Of a DNA stretch of 64,000 bases, positions 1-8,910 are shown one piece after another. The stretch covers positions 30,858 through 94,857 of the forward strand of contig NZ_JAUYOJ010000185.1 in assembly GCF_030697925.1 (NCBI RefSeq), in the 5' to 3' direction. A program made the translations under genes and the position numbers. The notes under the pieces were generated by a model. It was not told the origin of the DNA, searched no databases, and worked only from the letters and a program-made list of their open reading frames with translations. The stretch is from Phenylobacterium sp. (GTDB taxonomy: Bacteria > Pseudomonadota > Alphaproteobacteria > Caulobacterales > Caulobacteraceae). Position 1 is the first letter of the stretch. The number at the start of each line of letters is the position of its first letter.

Positions 1-1
1 C

Positions 2-730
2 GGCGTCGACGCCATGCCCGAGACGGCCGAGAACGTGGCCACCGACTACCAGATCAACCGCGCCGATCAGGACGCCTTCGCCCAACGTAGCCAGGCGCGC
101 GTCGGCGCGGCCCGCACGCGCGGCTTCTTCGACGGCGAGATCGCCCCCCTGACGATCAAGGACCGCAAGGGTGACATCGTGGTCAGCCAGGACGAGCATC
201 CCCGCCCCGACACGACGCTGGAGGCGCTGAGCGCGCTGCGCCCCATCGTCCGCGAGGACGGCACGGTGACCGCGGGCAACGCCTCGGGCGTCAATGACGG
301 CGCGGCGGCCCTGCTGCTGGCCTCGGCGGAGATGGTCCAGAAGCTGGGCCTGGAGCCGCTCGCCCGCATCGAGGGCGGCGCCTCGGGCGGCGTCGCGCCC
401 CGGGTCATGGGCGTGGGTCCCGTGCCGGCGGTGGCCAAGCTGGTCGCCCGCCTGGGGATCACGGCGCGCGACTTCGACGTCATCGAGCTGAACGAGGCCT
501 TCGCCGCCCAGGCCCTGGCCTGCACCCGCGCCTGGGGGCTGGAAGACGACGCTCCGCACGTCAACCCGAACGGCGGCGCCATCGCCATAGGCCACCCGCT
601 CGGAGCGTCCGGCGCGCGCCTGGCGCTGACGGCGGCGCGGGCGCTGAAGGAACGCGGCGGGGAACGGGCGCTCGCCACCATGTGCGTCGGCGTCGGGCAG
701 GGCTCGGCCCTGGCGCTCGCCAAGGCGTGA
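2..730 (+). CDS. Acetyl-CoA acetyltransferase / 3-oxoadipyl-CoA-type thiolase, C-terminal part (5' end outside window)
   Basis: Frame open from window edge; thiolase motifs VIELNEAFAAQALA, NPNGGAIAIGHPLGASGAR, CVGVGQGSA. Confidence 0.93.
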   Translation, partial: GVDAMPETAENVATDYQINRADQDAFAQRSQARVGAARTRGFFDGEIAPLTIKDRKGDIVVSQDEHPRPDTTLEALSALRPIVREDGTVTAGNASGVNDGAAALLLASAEMVQKLGLEPLARIEGGASGGVAPRVMGVGPVPAVAKLVARLGITARDFDVIELNEAFAAQALACTRAWGLEDDAPHVNPNGGAIAIGHPLGASGARLALTAARALKERGGERALATMCVGVGQGSALALAKA

Positions 731-732
731 GC

Positions 733-1377
733 ATGCGCGCGGGACTGTTGTTGAGCCTGTTGCTGGCCGGCGCCGCCCAGGCCCAGGAGCCGGCGCGGCC
801 GATGACCCTCGACGACTTCCTCAAGCCGGAGCCCCCCGCCGAGGCCTTGCCGGCTGAGACGCCTCCGGCCGAGATCCCGCCAACGGAGACCGCTCCTCCC
901 GAGCCGGCGAAGCCCAAGACCCTGATCGAGGCGCTGACGGCCGCGGGCTTCGACCCCAGGACCAAGGTCGAGGGGGCAAGCGTGCAGGTCGTGCAAGGCC
1001 AGCGGGCGCTGTTCCACCTGGACGCCAAGGCCGCCCCGGTGCTCGACGGGATCGATGCGGGCAAGCTGGGCGCCGCCCAGCCGGAGGGTCAGGCCGAGAC
1101 CTACAAGGGCTCCGGCGCCGGCCGCATCGGCCTGGCGCTCGACGCCTCGCCGGCCAAGAAGCAGTCCTACATGAAGGTCTGGAACGGCCTGGCCGCCCCG
1201 GTCACCTTCGAGCTGGAGCTGGCGGCCATCCGCAAGGGCCAGCTCATGCGCCGCAAGGTCGAGGGCTGCGCCGTCCCGGCCGGCGGCGTCCACAGCCAGT
1301 CCTGGCCAGATCCGGTCATCGCCGTCACCGTGTCCAAGGTCGCCCCGGCGCCCCGCGACGCGACCCCCTGCAGCTAA
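733..1377 (+). CDS. Hypothetical secreted protein with Pro/Glu-rich linker
   Basis: ATG at 733 gives signal peptide MRAGLLLSLLLAGAAQAQ; in-frame stop 1377. Confidence 0.75.
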   Translation: MRAGLLLSLLLAGAAQAQEPARPMTLDDFLKPEPPAEALPAETPPAEIPPTETAPPEPAKPKTLIEALTAAGFDPRTKVEGASVQVVQGQRALFHLDAKAAPVLDGIDAGKLGAAQPEGQAETYKGSGAGRIGLALDASPAKKQSYMKVWNGLAAPVTFELELAAIRKGQLMRRKVEGCAVPAGGVHSQSWPDPVIAVTVSKVAPAPRDATPCS

Positions 1378-1389
1378 CGAGAAACATCC

Positions 1390-2538
1390 ATGGCCCTCGA
1401 CCTCGAAACCCGCGAGCAGCTCATCGACACGGTGCGCCGGTTCGTCACCGAGCGGCTGCGGCCGTTGGAGGCCAAGGTCTCGGAGGATGACGCCATCCCC
1501 GACGAGGTGCTGGCCGAGATGCGCGAACTCGGCCTCTACGGCCTGTCGATCCCCGAGGAGTTCGGCGGCCTGAACCTCTCCATGGAGGAGGAGTGCCTGG
1601 TGGCCGTGGAGCTGGGCCGCACCAGCCCGGCCTTCCGCTCGGCCTTCGGCACCAATGTGGGCATTGGCAGCCAGGGCCTGGTGATGTTCGGCACCGACGA
1701 ACAGAAGGCCAAGTACCTGCCGGGCATCGCCTCGGGCGAGATCATCACCTCCTTCGCGCTCACCGAGCCGGAGGCTGGGTCCGACAGCGCTAATGTCCAG
1801 ACCAAGGCGGTCCTGGATGGCGACCATTACGTGCTGAACGGCGTGAAGCGGTTCATCACCAACGCCAACAAGGCCCACCTGTTCACGGTGATGACCCGCA
1901 CCGACCCGTCCAAACCGGGCGCCGGCGGGGTTTCGGCCTTCCTGGTGGAGCGCGACCTGCCGGGCCTGTCGGTGGGCAAGCCCGAGAAGAAGATGGGCCA
2001 GCAGGGCGCCCACATCTGCGACGTGAACTTCGACAATGTCCGGGTGCCGGTGGCCAACCGCCTGGGCCGGGAGGGCGAGGGGTTCAAGGTGGCCATGCAG
2101 GTGCTGGACCGCGGCCGGCTGCACATTTCGGCGGTCTGTATCGGGGTGGCCGAACGGCTGATCGCCGACAGCGTCGCCTACGCCACCGAGCGCAAGCAGT
2201 TCGGCCAGGCGATCTCCAACTTCCAGCTCATCCAGGGGATGATCGCCGACAGCAAGACCGAGAGCCTGGCCGCGAAGGCGCTCACCATGGAGACCGCCCG
2301 CAAGCGCGACGCGGGCCAGAGCGTCACCATGGAGGCCGCGGCGGCCAAGTACTTCGCCTCCGAGATGGTGGGCAAGGTCGCCGACCGGGCGGTGCAGATC
2401 TTCGGCGGGGCCGGCTATGTCGCCGACCACGGGATCGAGCGGTTCTATCGCGACGTGCGCATCTTCCGCATCTATGAGGGCACCAGCCAGGTGCAGCAGG
2501 TGGTCATCGCCCGCGAGACCCTGAAGCGGGGCGGCTGA
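1390..2538 (+). CDS. Acyl-CoA dehydrogenase
   Basis: FALTEPEAGSD, RKQFGQAISNFQLIQ, QIFGGAGYVADHGIERFYRDVRIFRIYEGTSQVQ. Confidence 0.96.
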   Translation: MALDLETREQLIDTVRRFVTERLRPLEAKVSEDDAIPDEVLAEMRELGLYGLSIPEEFGGLNLSMEEECLVAVELGRTSPAFRSAFGTNVGIGSQGLVMFGTDEQKAKYLPGIASGEIITSFALTEPEAGSDSANVQTKAVLDGDHYVLNGVKRFITNANKAHLFTVMTRTDPSKPGAGGVSAFLVERDLPGLSVGKPEKKMGQQGAHICDVNFDNVRVPVANRLGREGEGFKVAMQVLDRGRLHISAVCIGVAERLIADSVAYATERKQFGQAISNFQLIQGMIADSKTESLAAKALTMETARKRDAGQSVTMEAAAAKYFASEMVGKVADRAVQIFGGAGYVADHGIERFYRDVRIFRIYEGTSQVQQVVIARETLKRGG

Positions 2539-2540
2539 AC

Positions 2541-2819
2541 ATGAGCGTCGATATGGAGGCCGTGATCCTGGAGATCCTCGGCAAGCTGCCGACCGGCAAG
2601 TCGGCCTCCTCGGAGGAGGTGGCCCGCGCCGCCGACAATGAGAACTGGCGCAAGCTCACCGGACACGTGCGAAACACCGCCCGGGGCCTGGCTCGCCAGG
2701 GTAGGATCGTCATCACCCGGCACGGCAAGCCCGCCGATCCCGAGACCTTCAAAGGCGTCTACCGGCTGCGCCTGCCGCTGCCCGGCGAGACCGCCACACC
2801 GCAAGGAGCTGACCAATGA
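2541..2819 (+). CDS. DUF3253-like small winged-helix-type protein
   Basis: 92 aa; pattern ILEILGKLPTGKSASSEEVARA...RQGRIVITRHGKPADPETFKGVYRL; overlaps next ORF start (ATGA). Confidence 0.7.
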   Translation: MSVDMEAVILEILGKLPTGKSASSEEVARAADNENWRKLTGHVRNTARGLARQGRIVITRHGKPADPETFKGVYRLRLPLPGETATPQGADQ

Positions 2820-3454
2820 TCCTCTATGGCTCGTCCCTCTCGCCCTTCGTGCGCAAGACCCTGGCCTTCGCGGCCGAGAAGGGCATGGACCTGGAGCTGC
2901 AGCAGGCCGGCATGGGCGGCGGTCCGCCGGAGTTCAAGCTGGCCAGTCCGTTCGGCAAGATGCCCGGGTTCAAGGACGGCGACTTCCTGCTGTGCGACTC
3001 CACGGCGATCATCACCTACCTCGACGCGATCCAGCCCGAGCCCAACCTGATCCCCATCGAGCCCAAGGCCCGCGCCCGGACCATCTGGTACGAGGAGTTC
3101 GCCGACACCATCCTGATCACCTGCGCCGGCGCCATGTTCTTCAACCGCGTGGTCGCGCCTAAATTCCTGGGCCGCCCCGGGGACGAGGCCGCCGCGGCCA
3201 AGGCCGAGACCGAGACCCTGCCGCCGATCCTCGACTATCTCGAGACCGTGCTGCCGGAGAGCGGCTGGCTGGTGGAGGACCGGATCACCCTGGCCGATAT
3301 CGCCGTCGCCAGCCCCTTCGTGAACCTCAACCACCTGCAGTGGAAGCCCAACGCCGAGCGCCATCCCCGCGCCACCGCCTATGTCCAGAAGGTGCTGGCC
3401 CGCCCGTCCTACGCCAAGTGGGTCGAGGCCGAGAAGGCGATGTTCGCGGCTTAG
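2816..3454 (+). CDS. Glutathione S-transferase family protein
   Basis: N-terminal thioredoxin-like MILYGSSLSPFVRKTLAFAAEKGMDLEL, DSTAIITYLD. Confidence 0.93.
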   Translation: MILYGSSLSPFVRKTLAFAAEKGMDLELQQAGMGGGPPEFKLASPFGKMPGFKDGDFLLCDSTAIITYLDAIQPEPNLIPIEPKARARTIWYEEFADTILITCAGAMFFNRVVAPKFLGRPGDEAAAAKAETETLPPILDYLETVLPESGWLVEDRITLADIAVASPFVNLNHLQWKPNAERHPRATAYVQKVLARPSYAKWVEAEKAMFAA

Positions 3455-3481
3455 GACGCCCGACACGGCGCTCGCCCAGAT

Positions 3482-3627
3482 CTCCTCCTCTCCACCCGTC
3501 TTTCGGCGGGAGAGGGTAGGGTGAGGGGGCGTTTCCGCTTCGCTGCGTCTGTCGGGAGACCGGATTGCGTCGCTTCGCGCCGCGACCCCTCACCCTACCC
3601 TCTCCCCTCAAGCGGGGAGAGGAGGTC
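3482..3627. repeat. Palindromic intergenic repeat (REP/MITE-like), long inverted arms
   Basis: Left arm cctcctctcc...ggtagggtgagggg is the inverse of right arm cccctcaccctaccctctcccc...gggagaggagg, separated by ~50 bp. Confidence 0.8.
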
Positions 3628-3683
3628 TGCGGCCAAATCGCCTTGCCCTCCAAATGCTCGGCCGCCGCCGCTATATCCGCCCC

Positions 3684-4268
3684 ATGAGCCTGCCCGCCGT
3701 CCTCGCCGAGATCGCCGCATGCCGGGCGTGCGCGGGGGAGCTGCCGCACGAGCCTCGCCCGGTGGTCATGGTCGCGCCCCAGACCCGCCTGCTGATCTGC
3801 GGTCAGGCGCCGGGACGCCGCGTGCACGAGAGCGGCATGCCTTTCACCGATCCGTCCGGTGAGCGGCTGCGCGGCTGGATGGGGATCGACGCGGCGACCT
3901 TCTACGGCCGCCCGGAGATCGGGGTGGCGGCCATGGCCTTCTGCTTTCCCGGGACCGATCCCAAGGGCGGCGACTACCCGCCGCCGAAGCGCTGCGCCCA
4001 GCTCTGGCGCCCGCGCCTGCTGGCCGCCCTGCCCGAGATGGAGCTCACCCTGCTGGTCGGCGGCCACGCCCAGGCCTGGGCGCTGGGCGATCGGGCCAAG
4101 TCGAACATGACGCAGACTGTGCGGGCCTGGCGCGAGTACCTGCCGCACTATCTTCCCATGCCCCATCCGTCCTGGCGCAACACCGGCTGGCTGAAGCGCA
4201 ATCCCTGGTTCGAGGCCGAGGTGGCGCCCTATCTTCGCCAAAGGGTGCAGGGCATTCTGGCGTCATGA
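3684..4268 (+). CDS. Uracil-DNA glycosylase family protein
   Basis: GQAPGRRVHESGMPFTDPSGERLRGWMG and MPHPSWRNTGWLKRNPWF motifs. Confidence 0.85.
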   Translation: MSLPAVLAEIAACRACAGELPHEPRPVVMVAPQTRLLICGQAPGRRVHESGMPFTDPSGERLRGWMGIDAATFYGRPEIGVAAMAFCFPGTDPKGGDYPPPKRCAQLWRPRLLAALPEMELTLLVGGHAQAWALGDRAKSNMTQTVRAWREYLPHYLPMPHPSWRNTGWLKRNPWFEAEVAPYLRQRVQGILAS

Positions 4269-5302
4269 GACTGATCGCCGTCACCTTGGCCGCCCTGCTG
4301 CTGAGCGCCTGCGCGACCATGAGCATGCAGCAGGCCGCCCAGCCGCCCGTGGGTTTCCAGGGCCCGCGGCTGGAGGGCGACGCCTTCGTCAGCTTCGACG
4401 GCTCGCGCCTGGGCCTGACCCGCTGGGACGCCGTGGGCGAGCCCAAGGCGGTGGTGGTCGCCGTCCATGGCATGAACGACTACGCCAACGCCTTTCACCT
4501 GGCCGCGCCCCGGTGGGCGGCCGACGGCGTGACCACCTACGCCTATGACCAGCGCGGCTTCGGCCGTTCGCCCAATCGCGGCGTCTGGGGCGGCGACCAG
4601 CTGATGGTCGAGGATCTGCGGACCATGGTCGCCCTGGTCCGGGCCGAGCGGCCGGGCGTCCCGGTGATCGTGGCCGGCGAGAGCATGGGCGGCGCCGTCG
4701 CCATCCAGGCCTTCGCCTCGGACCGCCCGCCGCCGGCCGACCGGCTGATCCTGATGGCGCCGGCGGTTTGGGGCTGGTCGAACCAGCCCTTGCCCTACAA
4801 GACCACCCTTTGGCTCGCCGCGCGGGTCACCCCCGGCAAGATCTATACGCCGCCCCGCTGGCTCACCGAGCGCGTCCAGCCGACCGACAACCGCGAGGAG
4901 CTGATCGCCATGGGCCGCGATCCGTTGATGGTCTGGGGCGCGCGGTCCGACACGCTCTATGGCCTGGTGAGGATGATGGAGCGGGCCTGGCGGCAGGTGG
5001 CGATGGTCAAGGTCCCGGTGCTCTACGTCTACGGCGCCAATGACGAGATCATTCCCCGCAAGCCCTCCCTGCAGGCGGCCCGGAAGCTCAAGCCCACCGA
5101 TCGCTCGGCCTTCTACGACAAGGGCTGGCACCTGATGACCCGCGACCGCCAGGGGCCGACGGTCATCGCCGACCTGCTCGCCTTCATCAAGGATCCCGCC
5201 GCGCCGTTGCCATCGGGCGCGCCGCCGATCCCAGGGGCGCCGACCCTTCCCAACAGCGCGATCGCGGCGGACTCTGCGACAATGGCCCGGGCGGGGTTGT
5301 GA
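4265..5302 (+). CDS. Alpha/beta hydrolase (lysophospholipase-like lipoprotein)
   Basis: Lipobox LLLSAC; VHGMNDYANAF, GESMGGA nucleophile elbow; 4-nt overlap with upstream gene. Confidence 0.9.
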   Translation: MRLIAVTLAALLLSACATMSMQQAAQPPVGFQGPRLEGDAFVSFDGSRLGLTRWDAVGEPKAVVVAVHGMNDYANAFHLAAPRWAADGVTTYAYDQRGFGRSPNRGVWGGDQLMVEDLRTMVALVRAERPGVPVIVAGESMGGAVAIQAFASDRPPPADRLILMAPAVWGWSNQPLPYKTTLWLAARVTPGKIYTPPRWLTERVQPTDNREELIAMGRDPLMVWGARSDTLYGLVRMMERAWRQVAMVKVPVLYVYGANDEIIPRKPSLQAARKLKPTDRSAFYDKGWHLMTRDRQGPTVIADLLAFIKDPAAPLPSGAPPIPGAPTLPNSAIAADSATMARAGL

Positions 5303-5363
5303 AGCTCCGGCCATCGGCGTATGGGCTGCGGCAATACCTTCCACGTACAGGCGACAACCCGGC

Positions 5364-6440
5364 ATGACCTTGTTCGATTCTCCTTCTTTCGAGGGGCATG
5401 AAGGCGTCCATTCGTTCTTCGACGAAAAAACCGGTCTGAAGAGCATCATCGCCGTGCACTCCACGGCCCGGGGCCCCGCCGCCGGCGGTTGCCGCATGTG
5501 GCCCTATGCCAGCGCCGAGGCCGCCCTGGAGGACGCCCTGCGCCTCTCGCGGGCCATGTCCTACAAGAACGCCATGGCCGACCTGGAGCTGGGCGGCGGC
5601 AAGGCCGTGATCATCGGCGACTCCCGCACCCAGAAGACCCCGGCCCTGTTCGAGGCCTTCGGCCACGCGGTCGACACCCTGGGCGGCAAGTACTGGACCG
5701 CCGAGGACGTCGGAGTCTCCCCCGCCGACCTGATGAGCGCCCGCAAAGCCACCCGCTACGTCGCCGGTCTGGAAGGTCACGCGGCGGCCTCGGGCGATCC
5801 CTCGCCGGTCACCGCCGAGGGCGTGTTCCGCGGCGTGCGGCTGGCGGTGCGCCGCGCGCTGAAGCGTGACCTCGACGGGGTCACCGTCGCCGTTCAGGGC
5901 GTGGGCCATGTGGGCGCCTATCTGGCCGAGAAGCTGCACGCGGCCGGCGCCAAGCTGATCCTCACCGACGTCAACGAGCAGGCCCTGGCCGAGGTCGCCG
6001 CGCGGACCAACGCCACGGTCGTGGCGCCGGGCGCCATCTTCGACGCCGAGGCCGAGGTCTTCGCCCCCTGCGCGCTCGGCGGGGCGATCAACGCTTCGAC
6101 CCTGCCGCGGCTGAAGGCCAGGATCATCGCCGGCGGCGCCAACAACCAGCTCGCCGATCCGGAGATCGGCCGCGAGGTGTTCGAGCGCGGCATGCTCTAC
6201 GCCCCGGACTACGTGATCAACGGCGGCGGCATCATCAATGTGGCCGCCGAGATCCGCGGCCTGGAGCGCGGCGAGGCCTTCGACCCGGCCTGGGTGGCGG
6301 CCAAGCTCGACCGGCTGATGGTCACCCTGGAAGAGGTGCTCGACCGCGCCCTGGCCGAAGGCCGCCCGACCCACGAGGTGGCCAACGAAATGGCCAAGGC
6401 CCGCATCGCCCAGGCCGCGGCCGAGCGGCTGGCGGCCTAA
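5364..6440 (+). CDS. Glu/Leu/Phe/Val (leucine-type) dehydrogenase
   Basis: GPAAGGCRMWPY, ELGGGKAVI, VAVQGVGHVGAYLAEKLHAAGAKLILTDVN. Confidence 0.93.
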   Translation: MTLFDSPSFEGHEGVHSFFDEKTGLKSIIAVHSTARGPAAGGCRMWPYASAEAALEDALRLSRAMSYKNAMADLELGGGKAVIIGDSRTQKTPALFEAFGHAVDTLGGKYWTAEDVGVSPADLMSARKATRYVAGLEGHAAASGDPSPVTAEGVFRGVRLAVRRALKRDLDGVTVAVQGVGHVGAYLAEKLHAAGAKLILTDVNEQALAEVAARTNATVVAPGAIFDAEAEVFAPCALGGAINASTLPRLKARIIAGGANNQLADPEIGREVFERGMLYAPDYVINGGGIINVAAEIRGLERGEAFDPAWVAAKLDRLMVTLEEVLDRALAEGRPTHEVANEMAKARIAQAAAERLAA

Positions 6441-6907
6441 GCCGCCGCGGCCGTCATCGGCTTCCAGGTCCTCGGGTGCTGGGAGCGGAAGCCCACGGCG
6501 ATGCGGTTCCAGACATTGATCGTGCCGATCAGCAGGGTCAGCTTGACGATCTCCTCGTCGCTGAAATGCGGCTTCAGGCCGTCGTAATCCGCGTCCGGCG
6601 CCCCGGTCTGGGCCAGCAGGGTCAGGGACTCGGTCCAGGCCAGCGCCGCGCGCTCGCGGTCGGTGTAGAGCGAGGATTCACGCCAGGCGCTCAGCATGTA
6701 GAGCCGCTCCTCGCTTTCGCCCGCGCCGCGGGCCTCGCGGGTGTGCATGTGGATGCAGTAGCCGCAGCCGTTGATCTGCGAGGCGCGGGTCTTCACCAGC
6801 TTGATCAGGCTGTGCTCCAGGCCGCTGTCGGCCACCGAAGCCTCCAGATCCATCAAGGGGCGGACGACGTCGGGGGCGACGATGTAGGGATTGATACGAC
6901 CGGTCAT
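6437..6907 (-). CDS. Carboxymuconolactone decarboxylase / AhpD-like alkylhydroperoxidase
   Basis: RASQINGCGYCIHMHTREAR (CxxC-H motif), ERAALAWTESLTLL. Confidence 0.92.
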   Translation of the reverse strand: MTGRINPYIVAPDVVRPLMDLEASVADSGLEHSLIKLVKTRASQINGCGYCIHMHTREARGAGESEERLYMLSAWRESSLYTDRERAALAWTESLTLLAQTGAPDADYDGLKPHFSDEEIVKLTLLIGTINVWNRIAVGFRSQHPRTWKPMTAAAA

Positions 6908-6942
6908 GTGGAGATTCCTTATGGGCGCCGGGGAGGCGGCTT

Positions 6943-8820
6943 CTAAGGCATAGGACGGATCGGCGCATCGTGGCGTGACATGCGACCGCCGATTTCCGAC
7001 CCGGAATCGACCGGCCCTTCCATCGTACAGACCACCCCGCCGGCGGCGAACGCCAGGCGCACGTCGCCGCCGATCTCGCGGGCCAAGCCCCGCTCCAGCA
7101 GCCGGCTGCCGAAGCCGCGGCGGGTGGGCGGCGCCACCGGCGGTCCGCCTGACTCCGCCCAGACCAGGCGCAGCATGGCGCCGCCGGCGGCCGGGACGAT
7201 GGTCCAGTCGATATCGATGCGTCCTGCCTCGGTGGACAGGCTGCCGTACTTGGTGGCGTTGGTGGCCAGCTCCTGCAGGGCCATGGCGATCGCCAGCGCC
7301 GTATGCGGGGCCAGGCGCACGTCCGGACCGGCCATGCCGAGGCGTTGCTCGACGATCGAGCGATAGGGGTCCATGGCCTCGGCGACGATCTCGCGCAGTC
7401 CGGCGCTCTCCCAATTGGCGCGGGTCAGCACATTGTGAGCCCGCGAAAGCGACAGTAGCCGATCCTCGAAGGCGAGACCCGCCTCCTCGATGGAGGACGA
7501 GACCCGCAGGGTCTGGGCCGAGATGTACTGGACGGTGGCCAGGGTGTTCTTCACCCGGTGGTTCAGCTCGTTGATCAGCAGCTGCTGATGCTCCTCGAAG
7601 CGTTTGCTCTGGGTGATGTCGCGGAAGGCGCCGATCACCCGGCTGGGCGCACCCGCGCGATCCCGCACGATTTCCACGTGGCGGGCCATCCAGCGGACCT
7701 CGCCGGTGTCGGCGCGGATGATCCGGTATTCGCTGCCGCCGACTAGGTCCTCCATCGGCCGGTCGGAGACGGGCAGGGCATAGGGGCGATCCTCGGGATG
7801 GATCATTTGCACGGCCATGGCCATGGTGAACTCGATGTGCGGATCGACGCCCCACAGGCTGCGGGCCACGTCGGAGGCGTAGAGGTCGCCGGTCGCCAGG
7901 TCCCACTCATAGGTCCCGATGCCGCCGGCCTGCTGGGCGATACGTAGCCGAGACTCATTCCCGCGCAGCGCTTCCTCGGCCTGCTTGGCGGCGGTGATGT
8001 CGCGGTAGAAGGCGGCCAGGCCGTCCTCCATCGGATAGAGCCGCAGGTCCAGCCACAGGTCGTTGTACTGGTGTTGCAGGGCCAGCGGGGTGCGTTCGTC
8101 CATGGCCTGGCGATAGGCCGCCTCGATCCGCCCGCCCAGCATCTCCGGCCAGATCTCCCAAGGGGTGAGGCCGACCATCGCCGCCTTGGCCATGGCCGCG
8201 AGCCTCAGGCCCTCGGAATTGACCTCCACGACCCGGAACGCCGCGTCGAGGATCATGAACCCCTCGCTCATGGCGCCCAGTATCCGCGCCGCCCGGGCGT
8301 TGTCGACCTGGGCGGCCATGTGCTGGGCGGTGACCTCATTGAACAGGGCCAGCACCCCGCCGATCCCGCTCGGTCGGTCGTCGTCGTGCACGGGGGTGAA
8401 GCTGTAGGTCCAGTAGACGTCTTGGAGCCGGCCATCGCGCACGATGGTCATGCGCTCGTCCTCGCGCCAGGCGCCGCCGCCGCCGCCCATCACCTGCTCG
8501 AGCTGCGGCCGGAAGATCTCCCAGTTGTCGTTCCAGCAGAGCTGCGCGGGCTGTCCCAGATAGCTGGGATGCCGCTCCGGACCGAGCGCCGCGCGGCAGG
8601 GGTCGTTGTAGAACTGGATGAGGTCCTCGCCCCAGAGGACCAGCATGGGCTGACGGGCGGCCAGCATCGTCCGCAGGACGATCTTCAGGGGCTGGGGCCA
8701 GGCTGCCGGCGGTCCCAGCGGGGTGGCCGACCAGTCGTGAGCGCGGATGCGGGCGCCCATGTCGCCGCCGCCCTCGAGAAAGTTCGCCGCCTCGCCTGGG
8801 CGCTGGTCGGACATGGTCAT
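6943..8820 (-). CDS. PAS-containing HWE-family sensor histidine kinase
   Basis: INELNHRVKNTLATVQYISAQTLR H-box; ALQELATNATKYGSLS; multiple PAS/PAC-like segments. Confidence 0.92.
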   Translation of the reverse strand: MTMSDQRPGEAANFLEGGGDMGARIRAHDWSATPLGPPAAWPQPLKIVLRTMLAARQPMLVLWGEDLIQFYNDPCRAALGPERHPSYLGQPAQLCWNDNWEIFRPQLEQVMGGGGGAWREDERMTIVRDGRLQDVYWTYSFTPVHDDDRPSGIGGVLALFNEVTAQHMAAQVDNARAARILGAMSEGFMILDAAFRVVEVNSEGLRLAAMAKAAMVGLTPWEIWPEMLGGRIEAAYRQAMDERTPLALQHQYNDLWLDLRLYPMEDGLAAFYRDITAAKQAEEALRGNESRLRIAQQAGGIGTYEWDLATGDLYASDVARSLWGVDPHIEFTMAMAVQMIHPEDRPYALPVSDRPMEDLVGGSEYRIIRADTGEVRWMARHVEIVRDRAGAPSRVIGAFRDITQSKRFEEHQQLLINELNHRVKNTLATVQYISAQTLRVSSSIEEAGLAFEDRLLSLSRAHNVLTRANWESAGLREIVAEAMDPYRSIVEQRLGMAGPDVRLAPHTALAIAMALQELATNATKYGSLSTEAGRIDIDWTIVPAAGGAMLRLVWAESGGPPVAPPTRRGFGSRLLERGLAREIGGDVRLAFAAGGVVCTMEGPVDSGSEIGGRMSRHDAPIRPMP

Positions 8821-8910
8821 CCCTGCGCGGACCTTGTCCCATGCTTAGGAGATCGCCGCCGGGACGCCAAGACACGCTCGGAAGAGTTGAACGGCCCCAG
8901 GGTCCGGACC

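Noticed and set aside
67-2430. 787-aa minus-strand ORF opposite thiolase and acyl-CoA dehydrogenase
   Set aside because: Antisense open frame typical of ~70% GC DNA; low-complexity His/Arg/Gly-rich translation; the opposite strand encodes clear conserved enzymes
3482-3627. Possible CRISPR or tandem-repeat array
   Set aside because: Arms are inverted, not direct, repeats and there are no regularly spaced units
5187-6374. 395-aa minus-strand ORF opposite leucine dehydrogenase
   Set aside because: Shadow ORF without recognisable motif
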